Source: Codonopsis lanceolata
Lineage: Eukaryota; Streptophyta; Magnoliopsida; Asterales; Campanulaceae
Length of the DNA stretch: 64,000 nucleotides
NCBI GenBank assembly: GCA_013146195.2
Contig: CM028380.1
Location: 82,686,407-82,750,406 of the forward strand
Reading direction: 5' to 3'
The notes under the pieces are model-generated. The model saw nothing but the letters and a program-made list of their open reading frames with translations. It was not told where the DNA came from and ran no database searches. Shown here piece after piece: positions 1 to 9,572 of the stretch (position 1 is the stretch's first letter; each line of letters opens with the position of its first letter). A program made the translations under genes and the position numbers.

Positions 1-281
1 AGGATGGGAATGGAAAGGTGATGTTTTCTATATCTGGTATCCCCAAAAAAGGGATAACTTGACATAGAAAATCAAAGCTCCCATATTGGATCAAAAATCC
101 ACTAAAGGCAACCAGGCGCATTCCAACCTTGCGCTATTCGGCGGACAAAGACTCCTCCCGCACTTTTGATTTCGTCCTCCCCTAGACAAGGGAGGGTGGA
201 GCGGGGCGTGGATGTCACCGCATCCGCACGGACACGCATCCATCAAAGGCGCGGGGCGGGAGCACCGTTCCAGGGAACCCA
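1..281 (+). repeat. 3' part of a Tat/Ogre-type Gypsy LTR (5' LTR remnant)
   Basis: Non-coding sequence ending in CA at 281, three bases before a recognisable primer binding site, so it should be the end of the 5' LTR of the element that fills the left 7 kb. The LTR start lies outside the window. No second copy of this LTR appears to the right of the element before the CACTA-type end at 7322, so the 3' LTR is missing, displaced or outside the window. The LTR call rests on the PBS and the coding relics downstream. Confidence 0.6.
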
Positions 282-284
282 CGG

Positions 285-304
285 TGGCGACTCTTGGGAG
301 ATCG
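285..304 (+). other. Primer binding site complementary to tRNA-Arg
   Basis: TGGCGACTCTTGGGAGATCG matches the complement of the 3' end of plant tRNA-Arg(ACG), including its CCA, over the first 9 bases and again over GGG and ATCG. Ogre/Tat Gypsy elements are known to prime from tRNA-Arg. The lineage agrees with the protease and RT relics downstream. Confidence 0.8.
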
Positions 305-1770
305 TTTTTATTTTAATAAATAAAAATGGAGGACTAGACTCATTAACCAAAACTTTTTTTTCTTTTGTTTCTGGCTAAAGTATGCTTGTTATATTAATTT
401 AAACAGTCTAATATTGCGTTCCTTTAACATCCATGTCTATATTTGTGGATATGATCCTCCATCTTGCAGCAGTTTCATTTCAAACATCTTTATTACGGAT
501 ATACTTGAAAATATTCGTATTTTTCAAAAAAAAAAAAATTAGTCAATATATATTTATATATATATGATATATGTAATGTTTCTTTTTTATTTCCGGGCGG
601 CGACAACAAAGGGCCGGGGCTTTATTTTAAAATCTTTTCATTTTCGGCCTTATATTATGTTATTATGCTTTATTTCCATTGCAAAAAAATATATACATAT
701 ATGCATTCATTACGTCATTTTATTTTTGGGGAATTAGGACCCATTTTCTAATAAAATAAATAGATTCCCGCTTTTCTTTCTATTTCTTGATGGTATGCTT
801 GCTTGCTCGCTTAAGCTAAAAAGCGAGAAAATCCACACACAACAACGACAAGACAGAGGCTATATATTTTTATTTTCTATTTTCTATATCTGAAAAAAAA
901 AAACTTCTTTTGCTTTTTAGATACCGCACAGCGCACATGCATATAAAATATAGCGCTTACACCATGGCCGAAGCTGCTACCCTACACCATATACCGGACG
1001 TTAGGCGCAAAAATAATTTTCGGGACATAACTTCAAAGATCGCAAGAAAAAATGTGCGTCAGCAAAAAAATGTGCAAGTCAAGTAAAAAAAAAAATCTGC
1101 GCAAGTCAAAAAAAAAAAATCAAAGTAAAAAAAAATCGCAAGTCAAAAAAAAGTGCAAGTAAAAAAAAATTTGCGCAAGTCAAAAAAATAATACTTGGGG
1201 TGATTTATTATTTTCAAATGCTCGACCTAGACCATTTCGAATGGTGGATCCGGAAAGAGTATAGGCCCTTCGCAGGATCGATCCGATCTCGAGAGTCGAA
1301 AGCGGGTGGAATACGTTGGTCTATACTGCGGAGAAAGAATCCACTTGTTCGGGAAAGTCACGAGGCTGTCAAAATTAAGCAGTGCTTATCATCCGGTCAT
1401 TTTGTAGGGATAATAATAAATAATAAAATATACTAATAAAGGCGTGTACTCCAAGCCAGAAAGCCTTGACCACCTTCGATACAAACCCATTTTCCCAAAC
1501 GACCAATTTGGAAAGCGAGCGATCTTGGCCGATTGATCTGAGGAATCAAGTCGAGATCGAATCGAGAGGGTATCGAGAAGCAGATCAGATCGGGGCAACT
1601 TCGAGGATTTAGAAAGTGGCGGCGAGAGAGCAGTATGGCGGGAAAGTGAATCGCCATGGAGTGAGAATCACAGGGGCTCCGGGGTATGCTCAGACTCAGC
1701 AATGCGGCGGTGGCTAGACCAGAATTTGAGTGCAGGCGACGAATAATGAGCCAAATGGCTAATCGTACAA
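305..1770 (+). other. Untranslated leader of the Ogre-like element, AT-rich, no gene
   Basis: Between the PBS and the first gag-like reading I see no coding sequence. The stretch is AT-rich, with a GC-rich island near 590-620. At 1040-1195 there is a run of irregular repeats in which a GCAAGTC-like word alternates with A-tracts. Long leaders are usual in Ogre-type elements. Confidence 0.5.
1040..1195 (+). repeat. Irregular A-tract repeat with GCAAGTC-like spacers
   Basis: At least six short units of GCAAGTC or CAAGT followed by 6-12 A. The same mix of short words and long A-tracts recurs inside the RT relic at 5744-5868, which suggests a common process of A-tract expansion, or a common sequencing problem, in this element. 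Confidence 0.6.
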
Positions 1771-1773
1771 AGC

Positions 1774-3421
1774 TTGAAATCCGGTGGTGAGGTAATTTCT
1801 TCCCTGCGGTTCCCAGAAGCATCAACCTCACATATGCCTCCAAACCCAAACCCTCGGCCAAACACTAACCCACCAAACACTACCATCACTCCAAATCCTA
1901 ACCCTCCACCAACTCCTACTACCCAAATGTCAACCCTTACCCATCATACCCTCCATATCCTATCCCAAACACCAACATTCCCGAGTCCAAATGACCTCCC
2001 TTTTCCCATAACAAACAACCCGCTCCAAAACGCCCACATATGGATCCCAAAGCTATAACCCGTCGGGCCAAGTTACTACCTACTTACCTCGATGATCCTA
2101 GCCATCCGGTAGAAAACATCCAAAATCCATCGGCTACGCTACCCAAAATCCATATCGCCAATAACCCACCCGCTCAAAACCGTACTATGCACCCGACAAT
2201 CCACCAACCCAAAATCTCTATCCGGCCCAAATCCCTATCTTGCCCAAAATCCATCGGCTTACATATGGCCCCAAAACCCATATCCATTTCGAGAATCCAT
2301 ACCCGACTCAAAACCGACTCGAGAATCCATACTGACCCAAAATCCTACCAAACACCACGGCGAAATTAACCCGGCTTTCCCAAATCACGCGGCATATACC
2401 TAAAACCAACTCCCCGGCCACCAAAATGGAGGCGACATGGAAAACATGAAAACCATGATGCTCAAATTGCTCAACAAAGGGAATTTTCTCACGCGGGCAC
2501 TTGGCATTACAACCTTGGCGATGCGCCTTCAAAGTTCAAAATGCGGAGCATAGAAAAGTTTGATGGGCTGGATGCCCATATCCCATCTAAAATCCTACTC
2601 AGCGGTATGCGGTCAAGGGGAGCTAGCTTTGAAGCTATGGCTTCCAATTTTCACCTCACCTAGTAGGGGCGCCAAGCAATGGTGATGTTGTCGAACGGCG
2701 ACACTCTGAATACACAGGACCGGATAGCGAAGAATTCCTTGAAAGGTATAAAGACAACACTAGCCCGAGAAAATAAAAGAGACCTCGAGTCGTGCACCCA
2801 AAGGGAAAAAACATGTCTTTGAATTTGCGGTCGGTGGAAGCGGAAGTTGGCCCGGACTTTTGACGGACTGATCCAGGTGAGTCATGCTTGGGATGTTCAT
2901 CAAAAACCTCCGACCCATATACACGGAACACATGCGGTATCTCCCTTACTGACTTTAAAGAAGTAGTGGAGATAGGGGTTCGTATTGATGAAGATATACG
3001 GACCGGGCAACTAAAAGTCAATACACCCTCGGTTCTTTCCAGATACTCTAAAGGAAAACGGCACGGACCGGCCATTTGTCAACATGGTAGGAGATGCATC
3101 TTCCACTTTCCTACCCAAAACTATAGTGCTACTCCATGGTCTATGGACCCGAGGCAGTCTGTCAACTTCGGATCGGAGGAATAATGGCCCAAGCAATTTC
3201 GAGAGGCGAAAGAGGGGTCAGCCGGTACTTTGACATTTGCAAGCTCCTCGATGCAGTGATATTACGAGGGGCTAATGGCTCGGGGGTGTTGAAGCCTTTG
3301 GAAAACTACAAGCCACCAAACCCCTGCGACAAGCTGGAACCATGCCCGATCTTGTGAGTATCATCGTTACGGTGGTCACCTCAGGCACGGATGTTATACA
3401 CTCAAACATGCTATCCAGGAT
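1774..3421 (+). pseudogene. gag: Decayed gag of the Ogre-like Gypsy element
   Basis: Gag would form the virus-like particle. Positions 1800-2370 read as an Asn/Pro-rich N-terminal region typical of Ogre Gag. From about 2520 several frames give pieces of the Gag core: a KFDG-type motif near 2555, and a stretch at 2893-3020 containing DFKEVVEIGVRIDEDI, which corresponds to the conserved Gag helix before the nucleocapsid. Near 3355-3440 the reading YHRYGGHLRHGCYTL resembles the H-x4-GH-x4-C nucleocapsid motif of this lineage. Frameshifts and stops break the reading many times, so no functional Gag can be made. It runs directly into the protease reading frame. Confidence 0.7.
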
Positions 3422-4327
3422 TTGATAGATGACAAGGTAATTGAAAAACCTCCTCCCGGACCAAATACAATCAATAACCCTCTACCTCAAATCAACATGA
3501 TTGAGGTTGATGAAAAAATCACTATGCCCAAGTTCGAAAAAATTAGCCACCCATTACCATATATTCTCATTCCCTTCTCTCCATCTACATCCATAAAAGA
3601 GCCTAGCTGCAATATGCTCTCTTGGGACACTATCCTGGGTAGCCAAAATACTTGCAACATCGAAAAAGCCACTTGGGTCGGTGGGGATGTTAGCCACCTT
3701 ACTAGATCCGGCCGAGCCTACCAACCAAACCTGGAAAAAGGTGACCACTCAGGCAAAGACAAAGAAACAGATACTGGGGCTAAGGAGGTAGAAGATACTC
3801 TGTTAGCTCAGATGAAGAAAACTCAGGCCAACATTTCCATCTGGGGCTTACTTTGTGCTTCAAAACCCAGTGATACCACGGCCAAGTCTCTAAGTCAAGC
3901 AATCGTTCCCATTGAAACCTCCCCGAATGAGCTTACTCAGATGATCGGAAACATTCATTTTGGAAATGTCATAATGTTTTCTGATCTAGATCTGCCCAAG
4001 GAAGGGACCGACCACATTGATGCTCTTCATATCACTGTGGGAATAATGGAAAAGCGGGTTCCTCGAGTTCTGATAGACAACGGGTCCTCTCTGAATGTAT
4101 GTCCCGCCAGCACCTTAGCCAAATTGGGAACAAAAATATCAGAACTCACTCCTTCTTCACAGACAGTAAAGGCATACGACAACACCAGTCGATGTGTCTT
4201 AGGGGTAGTCACTTTGATGCTGACTATTGGGCCACTAACCATCTTGGGTCGAATTCAAGTCTTGGACATACCGGCCACTTTCGATGCATTCTTGGGGCGC
4301 CCTTGGATCCATGGGGTAAAGGGGTAG
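3422..4327 (+). pseudogene. Aspartic protease region of the Ogre-like Gypsy pol, 301-codon open frame
   Basis: Retropepsin cuts the Gag-Pol polyprotein. The frame continues in phase from the nucleocapsid-like motif just upstream, so the ATG at 3422 is internal and not a true start. Residues 1-190 are a variable linker. Residues 200-301 are the protease: VLIDNGSSLNV with the D219-N220-G221 active site (the DNG form seen in Tat/Ogre elements, in place of DSG/DTG) and the flap-distal LGRPWIH at 291-297. It stops at 4327, where an intact element would continue into the linker and reverse transcriptase. It is the best-preserved piece of the element but is orphaned by decay on both sides. Confidence 0.85.
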
Positions 4328-5324
4328 CTTCTTCATTGCACCAACGTGTCAAATTCATCCACGATGACCACATAGTAATTATTACAAGGTGATAAGATCG
4401 TGGAAAACAAGGAAGCGAGGATATCCCAATCCTCGAGATAGAACATGAAGACACGGGTATTTTCCTCAGTGGCTTTGAGGTTATCCCCCAAGCTGTGGTC
4501 AACGCCCTTGAATCACGGCCAAGAAACTAACATCAACTTGGAAAGAAAACCACATCCACTAGGAAACATGGTCCCTTTAAACATGTTAGAAAAATGAATT
4601 ATATGCAGTGCGGGTCTTGGTAGAAACCAACGGGGGCTTGTCAATCTAGTTCGGGATGAACTTGAGGAATGTATCCCTCCCTTTGGCCTAGGATACACGC
4701 CTACTCAGTGAGATAGGCGTTGTCATGAAACAAAAAGCGTGAAAAAAGAAAGCGAGAAAAAGGAAAAGCGTCCTTACACATCCCCTCTCAACCATACTGA
4801 AAAACCTTAAATGGTTACTTTATAAGGAAAGGGAAAGCAGAAGCCTATCTCATGTTCCACTGAGCCCTGGATAGACCAAAATGGGAAAAGGTGCCTGGAT
4901 GGGAAATCTTTGAAAATGTCGATCTTGTCCTGGCGGAATGGAGCAGTCACCTGAGGCCCAGTAGCCTTGCATATAAAAGCGCCACTTTTGAAAACACTTG
5001 GTCTATAGATCGGGATGACTATTCCACTGGTCTTATTTGATGATGATGGCACGGGAGGCGACTTCTTGAGTATGATAGGCGGAGGCAGTATGAAAAACTC
5101 CACGATGAGTTCGAGGCTTCTCGGCTTTGCTAAGCCTCTGCCAGCGGTACATCACGGCGGCCACTCTTGACTCCATGAGGGTGGTAGGCCGCCGGATATA
5201 CCATCCCCCTTCTTTCTCCTAGCTACAGATTGGTCATCTACCGATCCGCTCCTAATAATGAGGATCTCAAATCCCGAGGTCCTCAATAATGTAATAAGCC
5301 GATGCGGTTGCTATTAATGATAAT
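4328..5324 (+). pseudogene. Decayed linker between protease and RT of the Ogre-like element
   Basis: No long frame remains, but short readings fit the lineage. Near 4607-4705 one frame gives GLGRNQRGLVNLVRDELEEC and, shortly after, PFGLGYTP, the glycine-rich segment after the protease. At 4807-5040 another gives PGWEIFENVDLVLAEW. Positions 4715-4770 are purine-rich. These are decayed coding remnants without an open frame. Confidence 0.5.
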
Positions 5325-6060
5325 ATGAATGTCTTTGCTTATTCCTTAGTTGCACCTACATTAAAAGATACATTAAATAATCATAATAATGAGTCATTTA
5401 ATGAAATGGACCCAAAAGATAAAAAATATTTTCTTGAGCTTGTGAAGTCAGTTGAGCAACAGGAACAACATCACTCAACAACAGCAGCTGAAGACTTGTC
5501 TATCAACAATCTGGGGCTGAACAAGGAAATCAAAAGACGTCAAAATCGGCAACTCCACAAGGTTTTGAAAAGGATAACACTTATGGATCTCCTCAAAGGG
5601 TTCGTGGACACGTTTAGGCTGGTCCTATGAAGATGTGTCTAGGAGAAGACCGGCCATAGTCAAACACCGAATCCCCACATGTTCGGATGATCAGCCAATC
5701 AGACAAAAGCTCCGTCGCATCAAGCCAAAATGGTCACTACAAGTAAAAAAAAAAAAAAAAAAAAGCATGAAACAGCCGCACGTCAACTTCATTCGGGTAA
5801 AAAAAAAAAAAAAGGAGAAAGTAGTAAAAAAAAAGTAAAAAAAAAAGGTAAAAAAAAAAAAAACCCGATCTGGCTGTCCAATATAAGTGACCGTTCCAAA
5901 GCCCAACAGGAAGGTTCGGATCTGCGTAGACCTCCGCGACCTCAGCAAGGCGTCGCCCAAAGATGACCTCTTTCTACCCAATATCCATATCGGGGTAGAC
6001 ACCGTCGTTGCTCATGAAATCAGATCCTTCATCGGCGGCATCTTTGGGCTATAGTCAAAT
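5325..6060 (+). pseudogene. N-terminal part of the reverse transcriptase, broken by A-tracts
   Basis: RT copies element RNA into cDNA. Pieces in changing frames match the start of Tat/Ogre RT: VKHRIPTCSDDQPIRQKLRR near 5655-5715, a short piece near 5775-5800, NPIWLSNI near 5865, and KVRICVDLRDLSKASPKDD near 5910-5968. The last corresponds to the conserved VRICVDFRDLN block. Between these otherwise well-kept pieces lie A-rich tracts at 5744-5868 that should not be there. The YVDD catalytic block is absent because of the deletion described in the next entry. Confidence 0.75.
5744..5868 (+). repeat. Expanded A-tracts inside the RT relic
   Basis: Runs of 9-20 A, separated by short words such as GTA, GGT or GGAGAAAGTAG, interrupt an otherwise readable RT segment at two places. 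Expected coding length between the flanking RT blocks is much shorter. This is either repeated slippage expansion or a local read error. Confidence 0.7.
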
Positions 6061-6335
6061 CAAAAGGCGTGAGCGACGAAGACCAAAAAAAGAAAAAAAA
6101 AAAACCTCATTCACCACCCCTTTGGAGAACCTACTGTTATCATATCATGTTGTCTGGGCAAATAAAAAATGTTGGGGCCACTTATCAAGGGGCTGCTACC
6201 ACTCTCTTCCACGATGTGCCGTACATTGTCAGAAAGATCCGGTCAGGAGGTGCCGTATTCCTTACAAACCAGGAAGGAGAAGACCTTGTTCAACCCTTCA
6301 ACCTTGACAAGCTCAAAAGGCACTATGCTTGAGCC
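6061..6335 (+). pseudogene. Deletion fusion: RT fragment joined to the C-terminus of integrase
   Basis: One open frame (6069-6332) reads first as RT (TYCYHIMLSGQIKNVGATYQ, then AATTLFHD, the block just before the catalytic YVDD) and then, from about 6212, as the C-terminal end of an Ogre integrase polyprotein (PYIVRKIRSGGAVFLTNQEG, then FNLDKLKRHYA, stop). The catalytic YVDD, RNase H and the integrase core are therefore missing. The join is in frame, so it arose by internal deletion and not by frame decay. The product could have neither RT nor integrase activity, making this a non-autonomous derivative. Confidence 0.8.
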
Positions 6336-6365
6336 AATATATCCGACAAAAGTGCTTCCCTCTCC

Positions 6366-6505
6366 AGCTCGCTAGGTTGAAAACCCGAAAGGGCGGCCTA
6401 GGCAAAAGTTAGAGCGAAAAAAAAAAACAATAAAAAGGGAGAAATAAGGGCTCGCTAGGTTGAAAACCCAAAAGGGCGGCCTAGGCAAAAGTTAGAGCAT
6501 AAAAA
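6366..6505 (+). repeat. Two-copy conserved repeat after pol of Tat/Ogre element
   Basis: CTCGCTAGGTTGAAAACCC followed by a GGGCGGCCTAGGCAAAAGTTAG-type sequence occurs twice, near 6368-6418 and 6450-6500, about 82 bp apart, each followed by an A-rich stretch. This GTTGAAAACC-x-AAAGGGCGGCCTAGG word is a recurrent feature downstream of pol in this Gypsy lineage. Confidence 0.65.
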
Positions 6506-7321
6506 AAATCAGGAAAAAAAGGAGAGGGAAAGCATTCTTTTGAATCCTCAGCATACTATCTCCAGTTTTTGGCATACAAACAGGCTCAACTGACAAGAGA
6601 AAGAGAAAAACCACGACAAAAGCTCACATTAAAATACTTCAAATATATTACAAGGTCCTAAGGTGCAACTTAGGAATATTTATTTAAGACGTCTATATTA
6701 TACATTAACTGCATTGCACATACATATGCCTGCCTACACCCCCACTTGTTTCCCCCAAACATTCCTTCCTTTTGCAGCTCAGCCTCCTAGCGGTCTATCC
6801 ATGCCTACGGCGTCCACCAAGCCGGGCCCATATCCCTCTTCTGCGAGGCACAGAAGAACCCCTGTTCTCAGAACCACCGGATGTGCCTCCTTCATCATCA
6901 CCGGCATCTCCGTTCTCATGAACCGTTGTGTTGCTAGGTCGGCTCGTTATCTCGACACGGTACCCCATCGGTGAGGGAGGAACAGCTCGGTTCCCGAGGA
7001 TTATCTTTGTTGATTGCCATTATCAGGCCTTATATCAGTGCCCCATCCATTTTGAGGGGAAGGGACAGCCTCTTCTTGTTCCCAAGGATTGTGCTCCTGA
7101 CCTGCATTATCATGTCGAGGGACCTCGAAATCAACATGTCTGAAGCCAGTGCCCCATTCAGCCTCAGGGGGGGGGAGCAGCTGCCGCCATTTCCCAATTA
7201 CTGGGACCTGCTTCATCAGGGCCAGGAGCCACCGGAGGCCCAAGATTATGTACTCGCCTAAAATCCTCCTGCAGAACCTGAGGAATAACCAAGCCTGAGC
7301 TCTCGATATCTTCGTCTATCT
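6506..7321. other. 3' non-coding region of the Ogre-like element with an antisense open reading
   Basis: No sense-strand gene. On the minus strand a fairly long open reading runs from about 7260 down to 7001 (80 or more codons, rich in Glu, Pro and Gly), with further minus-strand readings towards 6700. Several Tat-lineage elements carry an antisense ORF between pol and the 3' LTR. This could be its relic, but I recognise no domain. The region is cut at 7321 by the CACTA-type terminus, so no 3' LTR follows. Confidence 0.35.
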
Positions 7322-8050
7322 CACTACTAGAAAAATGACCTTTAGTGACGGAATTTTCCGTCGCTAAAGGCGAAATTCCGTCGCTAAAGGCCCCCAGCGA
7401 CGGAATTTTTCGCCATCGCTCGTCGCTAATCGCCAAATCGCTTGCCGACGGACCGATTTCCGTCGCTAAAGGCAGCCTTTAGCGATGGAATTTTCCGTCG
7501 CTAAAGGTTGATTTTCAGCAACGGAATTTTCTGTCGCTGAAAATCAACTTTTAGCGACGGAAAATTCCATCGCTAAAGGCGTTTAAAATTGAATTTCAGC
7601 GACGAAATTTTCCGTCGCTAAAGGTTGATTTTCAGCGACGGAAAATTCCGTCGCTAAAGGCTTTTAAAAATTAATTAAAATTGAATTTCAGCGACGGAAA
7701 TTTCCGTCGCTAAAGGCTTTAAAAAATAATTTAATTCGAATTTCAGCGACGGAAATTTCCGTCGCTAAAGGATTTTAAAAATTAATTAAAATCGAATTTC
7801 AGCGACGGAAAATTCCGTCGCTAAAAACTTTTAAAAATTAATTAAATTTGAATTTCAGCGACGGAAAATTCCGTCGCTAAAGGCTTTTAAAAAATAATTT
7901 AATTTCAATTTCAGCGACGGAAATTTCCGTCGCTAAAGGCGTTTAAAAATTTATAAAATTTTAATTTCAGCGACGGAAAATTCCGTCGCTAAAGGCTTTT
8001 AAAAATTAATTAAATTTGAATTTCAGCGACGGAAAATTCCGTCGCTAATA
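7322..8050 (+). repeat. Left TIR and subterminal palindromic repeats
   Basis: About a dozen units of roughly 60 bp, each containing the palindrome TTTAGCGACGG - AAATT - CCGTCGCTAAA or a variant, separated by AT-rich spacers ending in TTAATTAAA. In CACTA elements subterminal repeats are the binding sites of the TnpA-type protein. Here each is itself a perfect or near-perfect inverted repeat. The first unit carries GTGACGG in place of GCGACGG at both ends of the structure. Confidence 0.85.
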
Positions 8051-8686
8051 ATGTAAAAAAATTTTAAAAAAACCCTAAAAAATACTATTATTATAAATTT
8101 TTGTACCTGATAATATAACAATTAATACAAAACTGAAGACACAAAATAAACAATAATATAAAACCAATTTAAAAACATCAAACTATAAATGTTATTACAA
8201 CAATCCATGTAAATTATACATAACAATTAATACCAAAAACTTGTTTCTAGAGTTAACTTGTAAATTTAAACTTGTACAAATCCATGTAAACTATATCTAA
8301 TAAAAAAAACTAAAAAGAAAATTAAAAAAATCCTACGACATGAGTATCAAAAAAAACTTCATCTTCACGGCAATCAGCTAGAAAACCTGTCCAAGTAAAA
8401 TTATTATTTTGATTAAAAATCAACAAGAAAAAGTACGTCATTGTTTTCATATGATCAAACAAGAAGCTATAGAAGCTTACCATAGGAATACATTTATGGC
8501 ATAATCATCATTTCTTTGCTTTTTTTGCTGGATGAACCTAAACATGTACAAGTTATCCAAAATCAATTAGTTAATAATAATAACAAAAATGGTCCAACCC
8601 TATTTCCCCCACCCCCAATATGAGTATTAAACCAGAGGAATGGAAAGAGAAGAAATGGAATAAATGTTGCTTGAAAGTAAACACGT
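8051..8686. other. AT-rich spacer, left arm (mirror of 31046-31667)
   Basis: No gene. Read on the minus strand (or on the plus strand at 31046-31667) it contains splice-like junctions: a donor CTATG|GTAAGC and an acceptor GGACAG|GTTTTC, followed by a long AT-rich tail. It resembles the 3' end of a transposon-borne transcription unit. No conserved domain is visible. Confidence 0.4.
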
Positions 8687-9572
8687 TTGGTTTCAAAGTC
8701 CCCCAACGTACATACAGTTATGTTGTTCGGTTTCAAAGTCAATTAAACTACAACCATGGATTTCATAGCATCAACATGGCTACCTAGCTAACAAGCGTAC
8801 ATAAATCGATGTTTAAACATTAATACACTAAATTTACACTAACACCCCCTTTGTTTCTTACCATTTACACTAACACCCCTAAACGCATACATACAATTAT
8901 CTTTTTTGGTTTCAAAGTCAACTAAACTACAACCATGGATTTCATAGCATCAACATGGCTACCCAGCTAACAAACATACATAAACCGATGTTTAAGCATT
9001 AATACACTAAATTTATACTAACACCCCTTTAATTCTTACCATTTACACTAACACCCCTCAACGTACATACAATTATTTTTTTTGGTTTCAAAGTCAATTA
9101 AACTACAACCATGGATTTCATAACATCAACATGGCTACCCAGCTAACAAACGTATATAAATCGATGTTTAAGCATTAATACACTAAATTTACACTAACAC
9201 CCTTTTATTTCTTACTATTTACACTAACACCCCCAAACTTACATAAAGTTATCTTTTTTTATTTCAAAGTCAATTAAACTACAACCATGGATTTCATAGC
9301 ATCAACATGGCTACCCAGCTAACAAACGTACATAAATCGATGTTTAAACATTAATACGCTAAATTTACACTAACACCCTTTTATTTCTTACTATTTACAC
9401 TAACACCCCCCAAACTTACATAAAGTTATCTTTTTTTGTTTCAAAGTCAATTAAACTAAAACCATGGATTTCATAGCATCAACATGGCTACCCAGCTAAC
9501 AAACATACATAAATCGATGTTTAAACATTAATACACTAAATTTACACTAGCATACGTACCATACAAACTAAC
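8687..9572 (+). repeat. 177-bp tandem repeats, five copies, left arm
   Basis: The anchor ACCATGGATTTCATAGCATC starts at 8753, 8932, 9108, 9284 and (with small changes) 9461, giving spacings of 176-179 bp. Each unit also holds TTTACACTAACACCCC words and ATCGATGTTTAAAC. The same array is mirrored at 30143-31040. No coding potential. Confidence 0.9.

Noticed and set aside
5635..6107. Lys-rich open readings (runs of K) as small basic proteins
   Set aside because: They come from A-tracts inside a decayed RT. The other frames carry the RT motifs.
7322..8050. CRISPR-like array of regularly spaced repeats
   Set aside because: Repeats are themselves long palindromes with near-identical spacers in a plant genome, and they sit at a transposon end. 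No cas genes.
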